Below are positions 16,401 to 24,222 of a stretch of 36,885 nt of DNA, piece by piece. A program made the translations under genes and the position numbers. Source of the stretch: Kofleriaceae bacterium (GTDB taxonomy: Bacteria; Myxococcota_A; Polyangia; Haliangiales; Haliangiaceae); the NCBI GenBank assembly GCA_019912685.1, contig JAIOII010000856.1, forward strand, positions 1 through 36,885, read 5' to 3'. Numbering within the stretch: position 1 is the first letter of the stretch; each line of letters begins with the position of its first letter. The notes below the pieces were generated by a model. It was not told the DNA's origin and made no database searches. It saw nothing but the letters and a program-made list of their open reading frames with translations.

Positions 16401-18828
16401 CCCGTTCGAGGGTATCTGCCTCACCGATACCTTCCAGCTCTACGAAAAGGACGACCTGATTCAGCAAGTCCTCGTCGACAACAGCGCGCGGCGCAAGCGA
16501 CAGAAGAAGCTCGATATCCGAGTGATTGTAGGGAACCCGCCCTATTCCGTCGGGCAGAAGGACGACAACGACGACGCCGCGAATATCAGTTACCCGCGCC
16601 TCGATGAGCGTCTCAAGGAAACGTACGTGGCACGTTCGACGGGGAACCCGAGAAGCCTGTACGACAGTTACGTTCGAGCGATCCGTTGGGCGAGCGACCG
16701 GGTGGGGGGGAGCGGGGTGATCGGTTTTGTGACGAATGCAGGATTTATCGACGGGAAGGCCGCAGACGGACTGCGCCAGTGCCTCGCTGACGAATTTAGC
16801 GACCTATACCTGTTTCATATGCGCGGTAACGCCCGGACGTCGGGCGAGCGCCGCCGTAAGGAGGCAGGGAACGTTTTCGGTGTCGGAAGCAGAGCGCCGG
16901 TCGCCATCTCATTGCTGGTCAAGAACGCCAAAGCATCGGAGCGGGGTCGAATCTTCTACCGTGACGTGGGCGACTATCTCTCGCAGGAGCAGAAGCTGGA
17001 GGCTGTGGCAGCTTACGGCAGCGCTGCAGGCGTCGCCGAAGCGAATGGATGGACTAGGATCCAACCGGATGAGCATGGGGATTGGCTTAGGCAACGCGAT
17101 GCGGGATTCGACCGGTATATTGCTCTTGGAGACAAGAAGTCGGGCGGGCTCACCCTGTTCTCGGGCTACTCGAACGGTGTTAAGACGAATCGAGATGCGT
17201 GGGCGTACAACCCATCGCGTGATTCGCTCACTGAGCACATGAGCCGGATGATCGGAAACTACAACGCTGCAGTCGACGGAAAACTCAAGGGCGATGTTAA
17301 CGACGGAACCAAAATCGGGTGGTCCTGGGTTCTTCGCGGGAGACTGGAGAAGCGACAGCACGGGACCTTCGCTCCTTCGAGGGCAGTCGTCGCACTGTAT
17401 CGGCCCTTCGACAAGACCTGGCTCTATTACGACGGGTTCTTCAATGAGAACCGGTATCAGATGCCTAGGCTTTTTCCGGTTGGAACCGAACAGAACCGCG
17501 TCATTGGCGTCTCGGCGAGCGAGTCGCGTTCGGGATTCTCGGTGCTCATGGCCGATGTCGTTCCGAGTCTGCACGCGGCCGATATGGTCGGATCGCAGTT
17601 CTTCCCACTGTGCGTCTATGACAGCGATGACGGGGATGACGACGGCGAGTTGTTTGCGAAGGCAAAGAAGAAGTCCGCGGGTCCCATCCGCCGCGACGGA
17701 ATTACCGACGCCGGGCTACAGTACTTCCGCGACGCGTACCCCCGCGAGAAGATCACGAAAGAGGACGTGTTCTATTACGTCTACGGAATCCTGCACTCGC
17801 AGGATTATCGCGAGCGGTACGCGGACAACCTCGGCAAGGAGCTGCCGCGCATGCCGCGCGTGAAGACTGCCAAGGACTTCTGGGCGTTCAGCCGTGCGGG
17901 CAAACAGCTCGGCGACCTCCACGTCGGGTACGACGCCGTCGCCGAATACAAGACGACCCTCGAGGGGCCGGCGCAGCCGCGCGGTTCGCAGTTGCGCGTC
18001 GAGAACATGAAGTTCGGCAAGGGTAAGGACAAGACAGTCATCCATTACAACGACCTCATCACCGTTCGCGATATCCCGCTCGAGGCATATGACTACGTGG
18101 TCAACGGCAAGCCGGCGATCGAGTGGGTCATGGAGCGGCAGGCGGTCACGACCGACAAGGCGAGCGGGATCGTCAAGGACGCCAACGCGTGGGCGATCGA
18201 GACCGAGCGTAACGCGCGCTATCCGCTCTCGCTCCTCCTACGCGTGATCACGGTGAGCCTCGAGACCATGAAGATCGTGCGCGCGCTGCCCGCGCTCGAC
18301 ATCCTCGACGACGCGCCCGCGCCGAAGGCCGGCGTGGTGCTGCCCTTCCGCAAGGTCACGCCCGAGCCCGCAGAGCGCTATCGGACGAGCGTCCCGCTAA
18401 TGCCGCTCGAGGCCGCGGCGGGCGCGTGGTCGGAGGTCCAAGACTCTGTACCCGAGCCTGACAGCCCCCACGCCGAGTGGGTCACCTGGGACGGCGCGCC
18501 CACGTTCGCCAAGGGAATGTTCGTCGCGCACGTGAAGGGCCGCTCGATGGAGCCGGTCATCCCCGACGGCGCGTACTGCCTGTTCCGCATCGTCCCGCTG
18601 CCCTCGTCGCCCGAGCGCGCCGTGCTGGTTCGTTACTCCGGCGACCCGGACCCCGAAACGGGTGGGCAGTACACGGTGAAGCGCTACAAAGAGGCGAGGA
18701 ACGCGAAGGGCGACCGACATATCGTGCTCCTCCCCGTCAACCCGGAGTTCTCACCACTGGTCCTCGATCCGAGGGACGGCGCTGACGTCCGCGTCATCGC
18801 CGAGCTGGTGCACGTCATCGGAGCGTGA
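13453..18828 (+). CDS. type ISP restriction-modification enzyme with C-terminal LexA/UmuD-like S24 domain
   Basis: 1791 aa from the ATG overlapping the helicase stop. Order: Mrr-type nuclease (Asp66, Gln80-x-Lys82 in IQCK), SF2 helicase (MACGTGKT, Lys197; DEAH 324-327; MTATP), helical coupler, gamma-class N6-adenine methyltransferase (DPFTGTGTF, Asp922; NPPY 1028-1031), and a target-recognition region to about 1630. This is the single-chain layout of LlaGI/LlaBIII, which methylate one strand and translocate before cutting, but those end near 1570-1580 residues. The extra about 150 residues form an S24 peptidase-like domain: Ala-Gly in LEAAAGAW (1656-1657), GRSMEP with Ser1698, and TVKRYK with Lys1743, i.e. 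the cleavage site and Ser-Lys dyad of LexA/UmuD. It may self-cleave on DNA damage. Such a fusion is unusual. Confidence 0.9.
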   Translation: MSALGALLDLYRAAAQSEREKGTYFEELTIHFLKNEPFYRERYKSVLTYAEWAEQQGLSKLDTGIDLVAETRTGEMHAIQCKLFAAGHRVEKADIDSFFTASGKKPFTHRIIIATTDLWSSPAEAALIGQHTPVTKIDLATLENSVIDWAQFAPKKAAVFKKKKELRPHQQDAVRKVLDGFQKHDRGKLLMACGTGKTFTSLKVAEEQAGSGKRVLFLVPSLALLSQSLSEWTHESKFRLQSFAVCSDSDVGNRRTKDSDVVQTLVHELQYPATTDARRLATEMKKLHDAAHMTVVFATYHSIEVVHEAQKKHDLPAFDLIVCDEAHRTTGAKFENEDESHFTKIHDADYIRGKRRLYMTATPKIFGEVAKATAERDNVELSSMDDEERYGPYLHTLTFSEAVKRGLLVDYKVVVLAVEEAHVSARIQDLLKDDNNQLRVDDAAKIIGCWKALAKHGLAEELTDDAAPMKRAVAFCQVIERPKGVKVHKVASKQIAEMFTAVVEAYHESEPAADGVAPLRCEASHIDGGMNASQKEARISWLKAESPENTCRILSNVRCLSEGVDVPALDAVLFLTPRNSQIDVVQSVGRVMRNAPGKKRGYIVLPVVIPYGVEPHVALNDNETYRVVWQVLQALRSHDDRFDAMINKLDLIGKDPNKMEVVAVTDKVVRKGPHATGEAAKKKAARRAAKGGQALGTAAAAAPVMEQQTLQFEIGEIEKAIYAKLVQKVGNRRHWEDWAKDIAKIATTHIGRITDILENKKNTREREVFARFVKELRDDLNDSISEDEVIEMLAQHLVTKPVFDALFSGHNFATENSMSKAMQSVLELLEAHRLDKESDTLQAFYESVKLRAEGIESAEGKQKIVVELYEKFFKGAFPKMSERLGIVYTPVEIVDFILKSVDELLRSEFGQHLGSENVHILDPFTGTGTFITRLLQSGLIAREDLPRKYAKEIHANEIVLLAYYIAAINIEAAYHGLMGGEYRPFEGICLTDTFQLYEKDDLIQQVLVDNSARRKRQKKLDIRVIVGNPPYSVGQKDDNDDAANISYPRLDERLKETYVARSTGNPRSLYDSYVRAIRWASDRVGGSGVIGFVTNAGFIDGKAADGLRQCLADEFSDLYLFHMRGNARTSGERRRKEAGNVFGVGSRAPVAISLLVKNAKASERGRIFYRDVGDYLSQEQKLEAVAAYGSAAGVAEANGWTRIQPDEHGDWLRQRDAGFDRYIALGDKKSGGLTLFSGYSNGVKTNRDAWAYNPSRDSLTEHMSRMIGNYNAAVDGKLKGDVNDGTKIGWSWVLRGRLEKRQHGTFAPSRAVVALYRPFDKTWLYYDGFFNENRYQMPRLFPVGTEQNRVIGVSASESRSGFSVLMADVVPSLHAADMVGSQFFPLCVYDSDDGDDDGELFAKAKKKSAGPIRRDGITDAGLQYFRDAYPREKITKEDVFYYVYGILHSQDYRERYADNLGKELPRMPRVKTAKDFWAFSRAGKQLGDLHVGYDAVAEYKTTLEGPAQPRGSQLRVENMKFGKGKDKTVIHYNDLITVRDIPLEAYDYVVNGKPAIEWVMERQAVTTDKASGIVKDANAWAIETERNARYPLSLLLRVITVSLETMKIVRALPALDILDDAPAPKAGVVLPFRKVTPEPAERYRTSVPLMPLEAAAGAWSEVQDSVPEPDSPHAEWVTWDGAPTFAKGMFVAHVKGRSMEPVIPDGAYCLFRIVPLPSSPERAVLVRYSGDPDPETGGQYTVKRYKEARNAKGDRHIVLLPVNPEFSPLVLDPRDGADVRVIAELVHVIGA

Positions 18829-18932
18829 GCAGCGCAGCTGCCAATGGCGTCAACCTCCTCGATGCGCGCGATGCTCTGATCTTCGCCACATGATGTGCTC
18901 GCCCTTCAGCTCGCGAGTCGCACCCGCTGACA

Positions 18933-20402
18933 ATGCCGCCGCCCACGATATGCGAACGAGGCCGCACCGAACCTCTGCACGAGAACGTGCTCTGGGAGTG
19001 GCGCGAGTACATCGTCACGGCAGAGGGCGCCGATTCCCTGCGCGTGGGGACACAGGAGATACCGCCGATCGTTCCCTCTCGGTTCCTACTGCGCTTCGAG
19101 AATCGCGTCGGCTTCGCCGTGCTGCAGCCGCTTCGACTCGGCGCCCTCCTCGGCCCGGCCCGACGCGTCGAGGTCATCTCAGCCAAGCTCGGCGGCCACA
19201 ACGAGTACCGAGCGTTTGCGCACGCGTTGGTCCGCGACCTTCACCAACACGGCGCGGAGAAGGTATTCGACTTCTCGGGGATGACAGCGATGAGTGTCGC
19301 CGGCCCGGTGGGCCAACGGGGATTGCTCCTCGTGATGCACTTCCTGCTGAACATGCGCGCGTCGTTTCTCGAAGCGCTCGGCGTGGTCGTTGAACGACCG
19401 CATCTCTCCCTTGTCGAGCGTCGGGACGTCCGCCGCCTCGCCACCATCTCAAGCGGAGGACGAGGCCTCGTCGACGCACTTGTCAAAGGGCGACGAGGAT
19501 GGGACCGCGCCGAGCACATTCCCGCCGGGGTCGCGATGGGAGGCTTTCTCCCGACGCACGTAGACTCGGATCAGGGCTGGGAGACAGCTGACAACCCAGA
19601 GAACCGGTTCGTCCTCGCCCTCCTCGCGCAGCTCTCGGATCTGATCGACCGAATCAGGCAATGCGCCTGGTGGCCAAAGGTGCCCCAGCATCGATCCGCC
19701 GCCCTGATCGAGATGCAACACGCGGCGCGACGCTTCGAGGCGCATCCAGTGTTTCTCGAGGTGGGCACCCAGAGCGTCATGCCCACGCAGTCGCGCGTAC
19801 TGACGCGGCGAGAGGGTTACCGGCAACTGTTCACGTGCTGGTCGCACTTGAATCGCGCCGCATCGCCGCTCTTGACCCAGGTTGAGAACGCCATCGAGGT
19901 CCGGGATGTCGACCTCCTGTACGAGCAGTGGTGCTTCTTTGATCTCGCCGCCCGCATCGGCAAGGTGTTGCAGGAAGAGCCGCGCTTCGTGCTTTCCCTC
20001 GATGCGGGCCCGTTGGCCTGGAAGGCCCGAGCCGAGTATCCCGGAGGTCGCGCGCTGCTCTACAACGTCACGCGGCCTGGATACAGCCTTCCATTTCGCC
20101 CGGACCTCCTGTGGATGATCGAGGACACGCCAACCGCCGTCTTCGATGCGAAGTTCCGGGCCGAGCTTCCGAACGAGAAGAACGATTGGTCCGCTGATCC
20201 GAAGCGCGACGACCTGGACAAGATGCACGCGTATCGGGACGCGCTGGGAGTGGCAAGCGCCACGGTCCTCTACCCTGGCACGGAGACTCGTTGGTACTGC
20301 GCGGACTCAGGCGATGCGACCGCTGACCTCTCTCAACTCTTGGAGGGCTGGCGCGGCATCGGCGCTCTCCCACTTCGACCGGAGCCTCACGATGAAGCTT
20401 GA
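18933..20402 (+). CDS. McrC-like protein (DUF2357-type) with PD-(D/E)XK nuclease
   Basis: 489 aa, ATG at 18933; the 104 nt from the ISP stop hold no gene. The N-terminal about 300 residues match the DUF2357-like region of McrC relatives (FLLRFENRVGFAVLQPLRLG; FDFSGMTAMSVAGPVGQRG). The C-terminal nuclease is clear: RPDLLWMIED (Asp391) and AVFDAKFR (Asp405, Lys407), a canonical PD-x(n)-DxK, followed by DDLDKMHAYRDAL, the helix typical of McrC. McrC binds the McrB AAA+ ring and cuts modified or foreign DNA (type IV restriction). The next gene, which overlaps it by 11 nt, encodes the AAA+ partner. Substrate specificity cannot be told from sequence. Confidence 0.82.
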   Translation: MPPPTICERGRTEPLHENVLWEWREYIVTAEGADSLRVGTQEIPPIVPSRFLLRFENRVGFAVLQPLRLGALLGPARRVEVISAKLGGHNEYRAFAHALVRDLHQHGAEKVFDFSGMTAMSVAGPVGQRGLLLVMHFLLNMRASFLEALGVVVERPHLSLVERRDVRRLATISSGGRGLVDALVKGRRGWDRAEHIPAGVAMGGFLPTHVDSDQGWETADNPENRFVLALLAQLSDLIDRIRQCAWWPKVPQHRSAALIEMQHAARRFEAHPVFLEVGTQSVMPTQSRVLTRREGYRQLFTCWSHLNRAASPLLTQVENAIEVRDVDLLYEQWCFFDLAARIGKVLQEEPRFVLSLDAGPLAWKARAEYPGGRALLYNVTRPGYSLPFRPDLLWMIEDTPTAVFDAKFRAELPNEKNDWSADPKRDDLDKMHAYRDALGVASATVLYPGTETRWYCADSGDATADLSQLLEGWRGIGALPLRPEPHDEA

Positions 20403-22440
20403 CCGAGCATCGCCGGCCAGCGCCGCCGCCGTCGTCGAGAAGTTCATTCCCTCGACCGCAGATCGCGCGTCCGTGCTCGCGGTCTTCGCCGAGGTCGTCA
20501 AGCACGCTGAGAAGCTCGGCACGGAACGTTGGTCGATCACGCTCAAGCGAAACCGCGTTCGCCTCAACGCAGGCAACCTGCGCGTCTTCGACATCAACCA
20601 TGGAGGAATCAAGCTGTCGCTCGACCCCGCGCGCGTCGATGAGCATCAGAAGGCTGCGCTCGACGCGGCCAACATTCACCGCGAAGTCGACGGCTACCAC
20701 CTCTTCCCGAGCTATCAGACCGCACGCGTTCCCGCGGCCCTCGTCGCGGAGCTATGGCCGAACCTTCGCGCCGCTGCTCTTGCGGCGATCGATGGAGCCG
20801 CGTCGTGGGGCAAGTGCCCCTACAGGAACGCGCACTCACCTGGCGTGCTGGGCTACCTCGCCGCGCAAACGGGCGTCGACGTCGTCGTTCAGCCTCCGCC
20901 CGCGGCGTCCTCGCAACTCGGAGAGCTACTCAGGCGCTCCTACGCGAGCGCGAACTTGGCGTTCACGGACGACCAGATCGCGTGCTTCTTCACCGGCCTC
21001 CAGGTCAAGGGCTTCGTGCTCCTGACGGGCATAAGCGGCACGGGCAAGAGCAAGCTCGCGCAGCATTTCATCGACGCGCTGGGACACGCAAAGCCATCCG
21101 GGCAAGCACAAGACGCCAACCGCATCCGCATCCGCGCGATGCCCTACATGATGAAGCACGGCCACTTGATCGTGCCCAAGCGGATCGCCGAGTTGGTCGC
21201 GATTCCCGACGCCGGCGAGGCAGTCGACATCGAGCTGCACTTCCCCGGCGGCAAGGAAACGGTTCGATTCTCTCACCGCAAGTACTCGGCGACCGACTAC
21301 CTGGAGCTGCCCCTTCGTGGCAAGGCGCGCGACTGGGCGAGGAACGAGCTGCCGGACATCGAGAGCTTCTTCCTGGAACCCATCACCGACGGAAACGCAC
21401 AGCTCACAGGCTTCCGGATTCTCGTCGACACCGCCGGCGAGACACCTGCGCACGCTGGTGCCCACCGACTGTTCCTCTCCGTGGGCGCCGATTGGCGTGA
21501 CCGAACCGAGCTACTCGGCTTCTACAACCCGGTGACGGAGAAGTACGAGTCGCGCCGCTTCGTCGAGTTCCTGGAGGAAGCGCTGGAGGCGTGGGAGCGC
21601 AAGGATCGCCGGCCCTACTTCGTGATCCTGGACGAGATGAACCTCGCACGCGTCGAGTACTACTTCGCCGACCTGCTCAGCGTGCTCGAGTCTGGCCGCG
21701 GCGCAGACGGTCTCACCGTCGAGGCCGTGGAGCTCGCCTACCCCGACGGCTTCGCCGCCACCGACGCACCTCGAAAGCGGCTCCATATCCCTCCGAACTT
21801 CTTCGTCGTCGGCACGGTCAACTCCGACGAAACCACGCATGCCTTCAGCCCGAAGGTCCTCGACCGCGCGTTCACCATCGAGCTGAACGACGTTGACTTC
21901 GAACTCGTTTACGGCGACACGGCCGCTGCGCTCTCCGCCAGCGAGCGTCGGGAGGTCGCCCAGGCCTTCTCGGTTGGAGGCTCTTACCCGCGTCTCGACC
22001 GCGCTGGAGCCGAAGACTTGTTGGAAGACACGCCGCAGGTTCGAGAGCGCCTCCAGTCTCTGACCGAAGCCCTCCAGCCGTTCGAGATGCACTTCGGCTA
22101 CCGCGTCTTCGACGAGATCGTCCTGTTCCTCGTACACGCGAGCAGGAACAAGCTTTTCCCCGAGGGCCTCGACGACGCCTTCGACCACGCGGTGCTGATG
22201 AAGGTCCTCCCAAAGTTCCACGGGAGCCGCAGCAAGCTCGAACGCCCTCTGCTTACGCTCCTTCGATGGTGTGTCCGGCCCGACGATGATCTGGACGTCG
22301 CTGACGAAGCGTACGCCACGCTAGAGGTCGCGCTCTCAAACGTCCCGACTGAGGAGACAGTAACTTTCCCCGCGACTGCGGCGCGGGTTCGTCGCATGTT
22401 GCGGGCATTGTCAACGAGCGGCTTCGCGTCGTTCGGGTGA
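20392..22440 (+). CDS. McrB-like AAA+ NTPase (type IV restriction)
   Basis: 682 aa. The ATG at 20392 follows GGAG (20381-20384) and overlaps McrC by 11 nt; the longer frame to 20146 is shadow of McrC. The N-terminal about 200 residues (KLDRASPASAAAVVEKFI...) form an unrecognised, probably substrate-binding, domain. The AAA+ core has Walker A GISGTGKSKL (Lys219), an inserted region, Walker B YFVILDEMNLAR (Asp414, Glu415) and GTVNSDETTHAFSPKVLDRA (Asn477-Ser-Asp479), which replaces the N-T-A-D/N-T-D GTP signature of McrB with N-S-D. A helical C-terminus follows. In McrBC this subunit recognises DNA and drives translocation for McrC. It closes the restriction cluster. Confidence 0.87.
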   Translation: MKLDRASPASAAAVVEKFIPSTADRASVLAVFAEVVKHAEKLGTERWSITLKRNRVRLNAGNLRVFDINHGGIKLSLDPARVDEHQKAALDAANIHREVDGYHLFPSYQTARVPAALVAELWPNLRAAALAAIDGAASWGKCPYRNAHSPGVLGYLAAQTGVDVVVQPPPAASSQLGELLRRSYASANLAFTDDQIACFFTGLQVKGFVLLTGISGTGKSKLAQHFIDALGHAKPSGQAQDANRIRIRAMPYMMKHGHLIVPKRIAELVAIPDAGEAVDIELHFPGGKETVRFSHRKYSATDYLELPLRGKARDWARNELPDIESFFLEPITDGNAQLTGFRILVDTAGETPAHAGAHRLFLSVGADWRDRTELLGFYNPVTEKYESRRFVEFLEEALEAWERKDRRPYFVILDEMNLARVEYYFADLLSVLESGRGADGLTVEAVELAYPDGFAATDAPRKRLHIPPNFFVVGTVNSDETTHAFSPKVLDRAFTIELNDVDFELVYGDTAAALSASERREVAQAFSVGGSYPRLDRAGAEDLLEDTPQVRERLQSLTEALQPFEMHFGYRVFDEIVLFLVHASRNKLFPEGLDDAFDHAVLMKVLPKFHGSRSKLERPLLTLLRWCVRPDDDLDVADEAYATLEVALSNVPTEETVTFPATAARVRRMLRALSTSGFASFG

Positions 22441-22454
22441 CCAGCACCGCGCCA

Positions 22455-22477
22455 CTCCCGGGCCATCCACCCGGGAG
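22455..22477 (+). terminator. hairpin after mcrB-like gene
   Basis: A perfect 8-bp inverted repeat, CTCCCGGG and CCCGGGAG, with a 7-nt loop lies 15 nt after the McrB-like stop. It is not followed by a T-run, so termination strength is uncertain. It separates the restriction cluster from the vWA-PP2C-kinase operon. Confidence 0.45.
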
Positions 22478-22517
22478 GGATGATTCTGCTTGCGGAGCAT
22501 TTCGCGTAAACTCCCCA

Positions 22518-22526
22518 GGGGGGGGG
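22518..22526 (+). repeat. run of nine G residues before the vWA gene
   Basis: An uninterrupted G9 tract lies 83 nt before the vWA start, in the short region likely to contain the operon promoter. Homopolymers of this length are prone to slippage and could alter promoter spacing. No convincing -35/-10 pair is seen around it. Confidence 0.6.
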
Positions 22527-22609
22527 AATGCTACCGAAAGGCTGCGCGGGACAGGCTACTACGCTTGATCCCGTTCCTCCACGGACAATCACTCTCGGAC
22601 GAGGGACGA

Positions 22610-23452
22610 ATGGCATACGAAGCTGAGATCAGCCGCACGAACCCAACCTGCTTCCTGTTCCTGATCGACCAGTCGGGGTCGATGGGCGACCCAGTCGGAG
22701 CAAGCGCAGGGGCTGGGAAGCGGAAGGCGGAAGGTGTCGCTGACGCGACGAACAAGCTGCTTCAGACGATCGTGCTCCGGTGCGCCAAGGAAGAAGGAAT
22801 TCGCGACTACTTTCACGTGGGGGTGATCGGTTACGGGGCCCAGGTCGGGCCGGCGTTCGGCGGTGCCTTGGCTGGTCGTGACCTTGTGCCGATCAGCGAC
22901 GTTGGCAACTCGCCGGCGCGGCTTGACGAACGAACGCGCGAACGAGAAGACGGCGCTGGCGGAATCATCAAGGAGCAGATTCGTTTCCCGATTTGGTTTG
23001 AACCGGTGGCCAACGGGGGGACACCGATGACGCAGGTCTTCACTCGCGCGAAGGACATCCTCGCCAACTGGGTGCGGCAATACCCAAGCTGTTACCCACC
23101 GATCGTCATCAACATCACCGACGGCGAGTCTACGGACGGCGATCCGACCAACGCTGCTCGCAGCCTTCGTGAGTTACGAACCACCGACGGCGAAGTGCTG
23201 CTCCTCAATGCGCATGTGTCGTCCAGTTCCGCTGCGCCGATTGAGTTCCCCGATTCAGACGCGGGCCTCCCCGACGCCTACGCAAAGCTCCTCTTCGAGA
23301 TGTCGAGCTCGCTGACACCGGCGATGCGTGCGGCGGCTCTGCAGGACGGGATCCCGACCACCGATGGTACGAGAGGGTTCGTCTTCAACGCGAACATGGT
23401 CTCCGTCATCAAGTTCCTTAACATCGGCACACGCCCCAGCAATCTCCGCTGA
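22610..23452 (+). CDS. TerY-like von Willebrand factor A (vWA) domain protein
   Basis: 280 aa. The ATG at 22610 follows GAGG; a frame beginning at 22490 adds 40 non-protein-like residues. After a short lead, FLFLIDQSGSMG carries the MIDAS motif (Asp20, Ser22, Ser24), completed by Thr138 in NGGTPM and Asp171 in NITDGES, so metal-dependent ligand binding is intact. The length is close to TerY, a single vWA domain. It is first in a compact triad with a PP2C phosphatase (10-nt gap) and a kinase, the TerY-P module predicted to be a phosphorylation-based signalling unit linked to stress and DNA processing. It probably recruits or scaffolds the other two; the ligand is unknown. Confidence 0.83.
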   Translation: MAYEAEISRTNPTCFLFLIDQSGSMGDPVGASAGAGKRKAEGVADATNKLLQTIVLRCAKEEGIRDYFHVGVIGYGAQVGPAFGGALAGRDLVPISDVGNSPARLDERTREREDGAGGIIKEQIRFPIWFEPVANGGTPMTQVFTRAKDILANWVRQYPSCYPPIVINITDGESTDGDPTNAARSLRELRTTDGEVLLLNAHVSSSSAAPIEFPDSDAGLPDAYAKLLFEMSSSLTPAMRAAALQDGIPTTDGTRGFVFNANMVSVIKFLNIGTRPSNLR

Positions 23453-23462
23453 GGACCGCGAC

Positions 23463-24215
23463 GTGGAGATCCTCGCCGAGACCTTCTGGATCCAGAAGGC
23501 AGGCTGCAGCGAAGAAGAGTACGAGGACGCCGCGAGCACGACGTCAGAGGCGCCTGCGCCACTGCACGGATTTCGAGCGGCGATCGCGGATGGCGCGACT
23601 GACAGCTCATTCTCGGGCCGTTGGGCACAGCTTCTAACGCGAAAGTTCGTCGAGGTAGACCGGAGCGTCGACGACCTGGAGAGCCTGCTTCCCGAGATCC
23701 AAGATCTTTGGGCGTCGGAGGTCGACCAACGCGCACTCCCTTGGTACGCCGCGGAGAAGGCAACGATGGGAGCGTTCTCTTCTCTGCTTGGGGTCGCGTT
23801 TCAGGCGACGGAAGACGGGCGCGAAGGCTGGCGTGCCGTTGCCGTCGGCGACTCCTGCCTCGTCCAGGTACGGCGCAACGAGCTTGTCGTCGCTAGGTTC
23901 CCAATTTCCGAGTCGTCGCACTTCACGGCCAGTCCGTTTCTGATCGCAAGTCGGCCTGGTCGCAACGTGAGCATCGGGGACCACGTTCGGCTGACCGAGG
24001 GCGACGTTCAGCCGGAAGACACGTTCTATCTGATGACCGATGCGTTGGCCTGCTGGTTCATTTCCGACGAGGAGGATGGTCGGACGCCGTGGTCCATCCT
24101 GAAGGATCTCCACACCGCCGACGGTGAGATCTTCCCAGCGCTGGTGGCCAGACTGCGTGCCGAGAGCGCGCTCAAGAACGACGACTGCACCCTCGTGCGG
24201 ATCGACGTGCACTAG
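23463..24215 (+). CDS. PP2C-family protein phosphatase (TerY-P triad)
   Basis: 250 aa from a GTG at 23463, 7 nt after GAGGA; the longer frame to 23328 shadows the vWA gene. Metal-binding motifs of PP2C are present: IADGATD (Asp43, Gly44), WRAVAVGDSCLVQVR in the core beta-sandwich, LMTDALACW (Asp193) and the C-terminal NDDCTLVRI (Asp240, Asp241). The length is normal for a compact bacterial PP2C. There are no signal or membrane segments. It should remove phosphates added by the kinase encoded 7 nt downstream, making the pair a reversible switch around the vWA protein. Confidence 0.85.
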   Translation: MEILAETFWIQKAGCSEEEYEDAASTTSEAPAPLHGFRAAIADGATDSSFSGRWAQLLTRKFVEVDRSVDDLESLLPEIQDLWASEVDQRALPWYAAEKATMGAFSSLLGVAFQATEDGREGWRAVAVGDSCLVQVRRNELVVARFPISESSHFTASPFLIASRPGRNVSIGDHVRLTEGDVQPEDTFYLMTDALACWFISDEEDGRTPWSILKDLHTADGEIFPALVARLRAESALKNDDCTLVRIDVH

Positions 24216-24222
24216 GCTGCCG

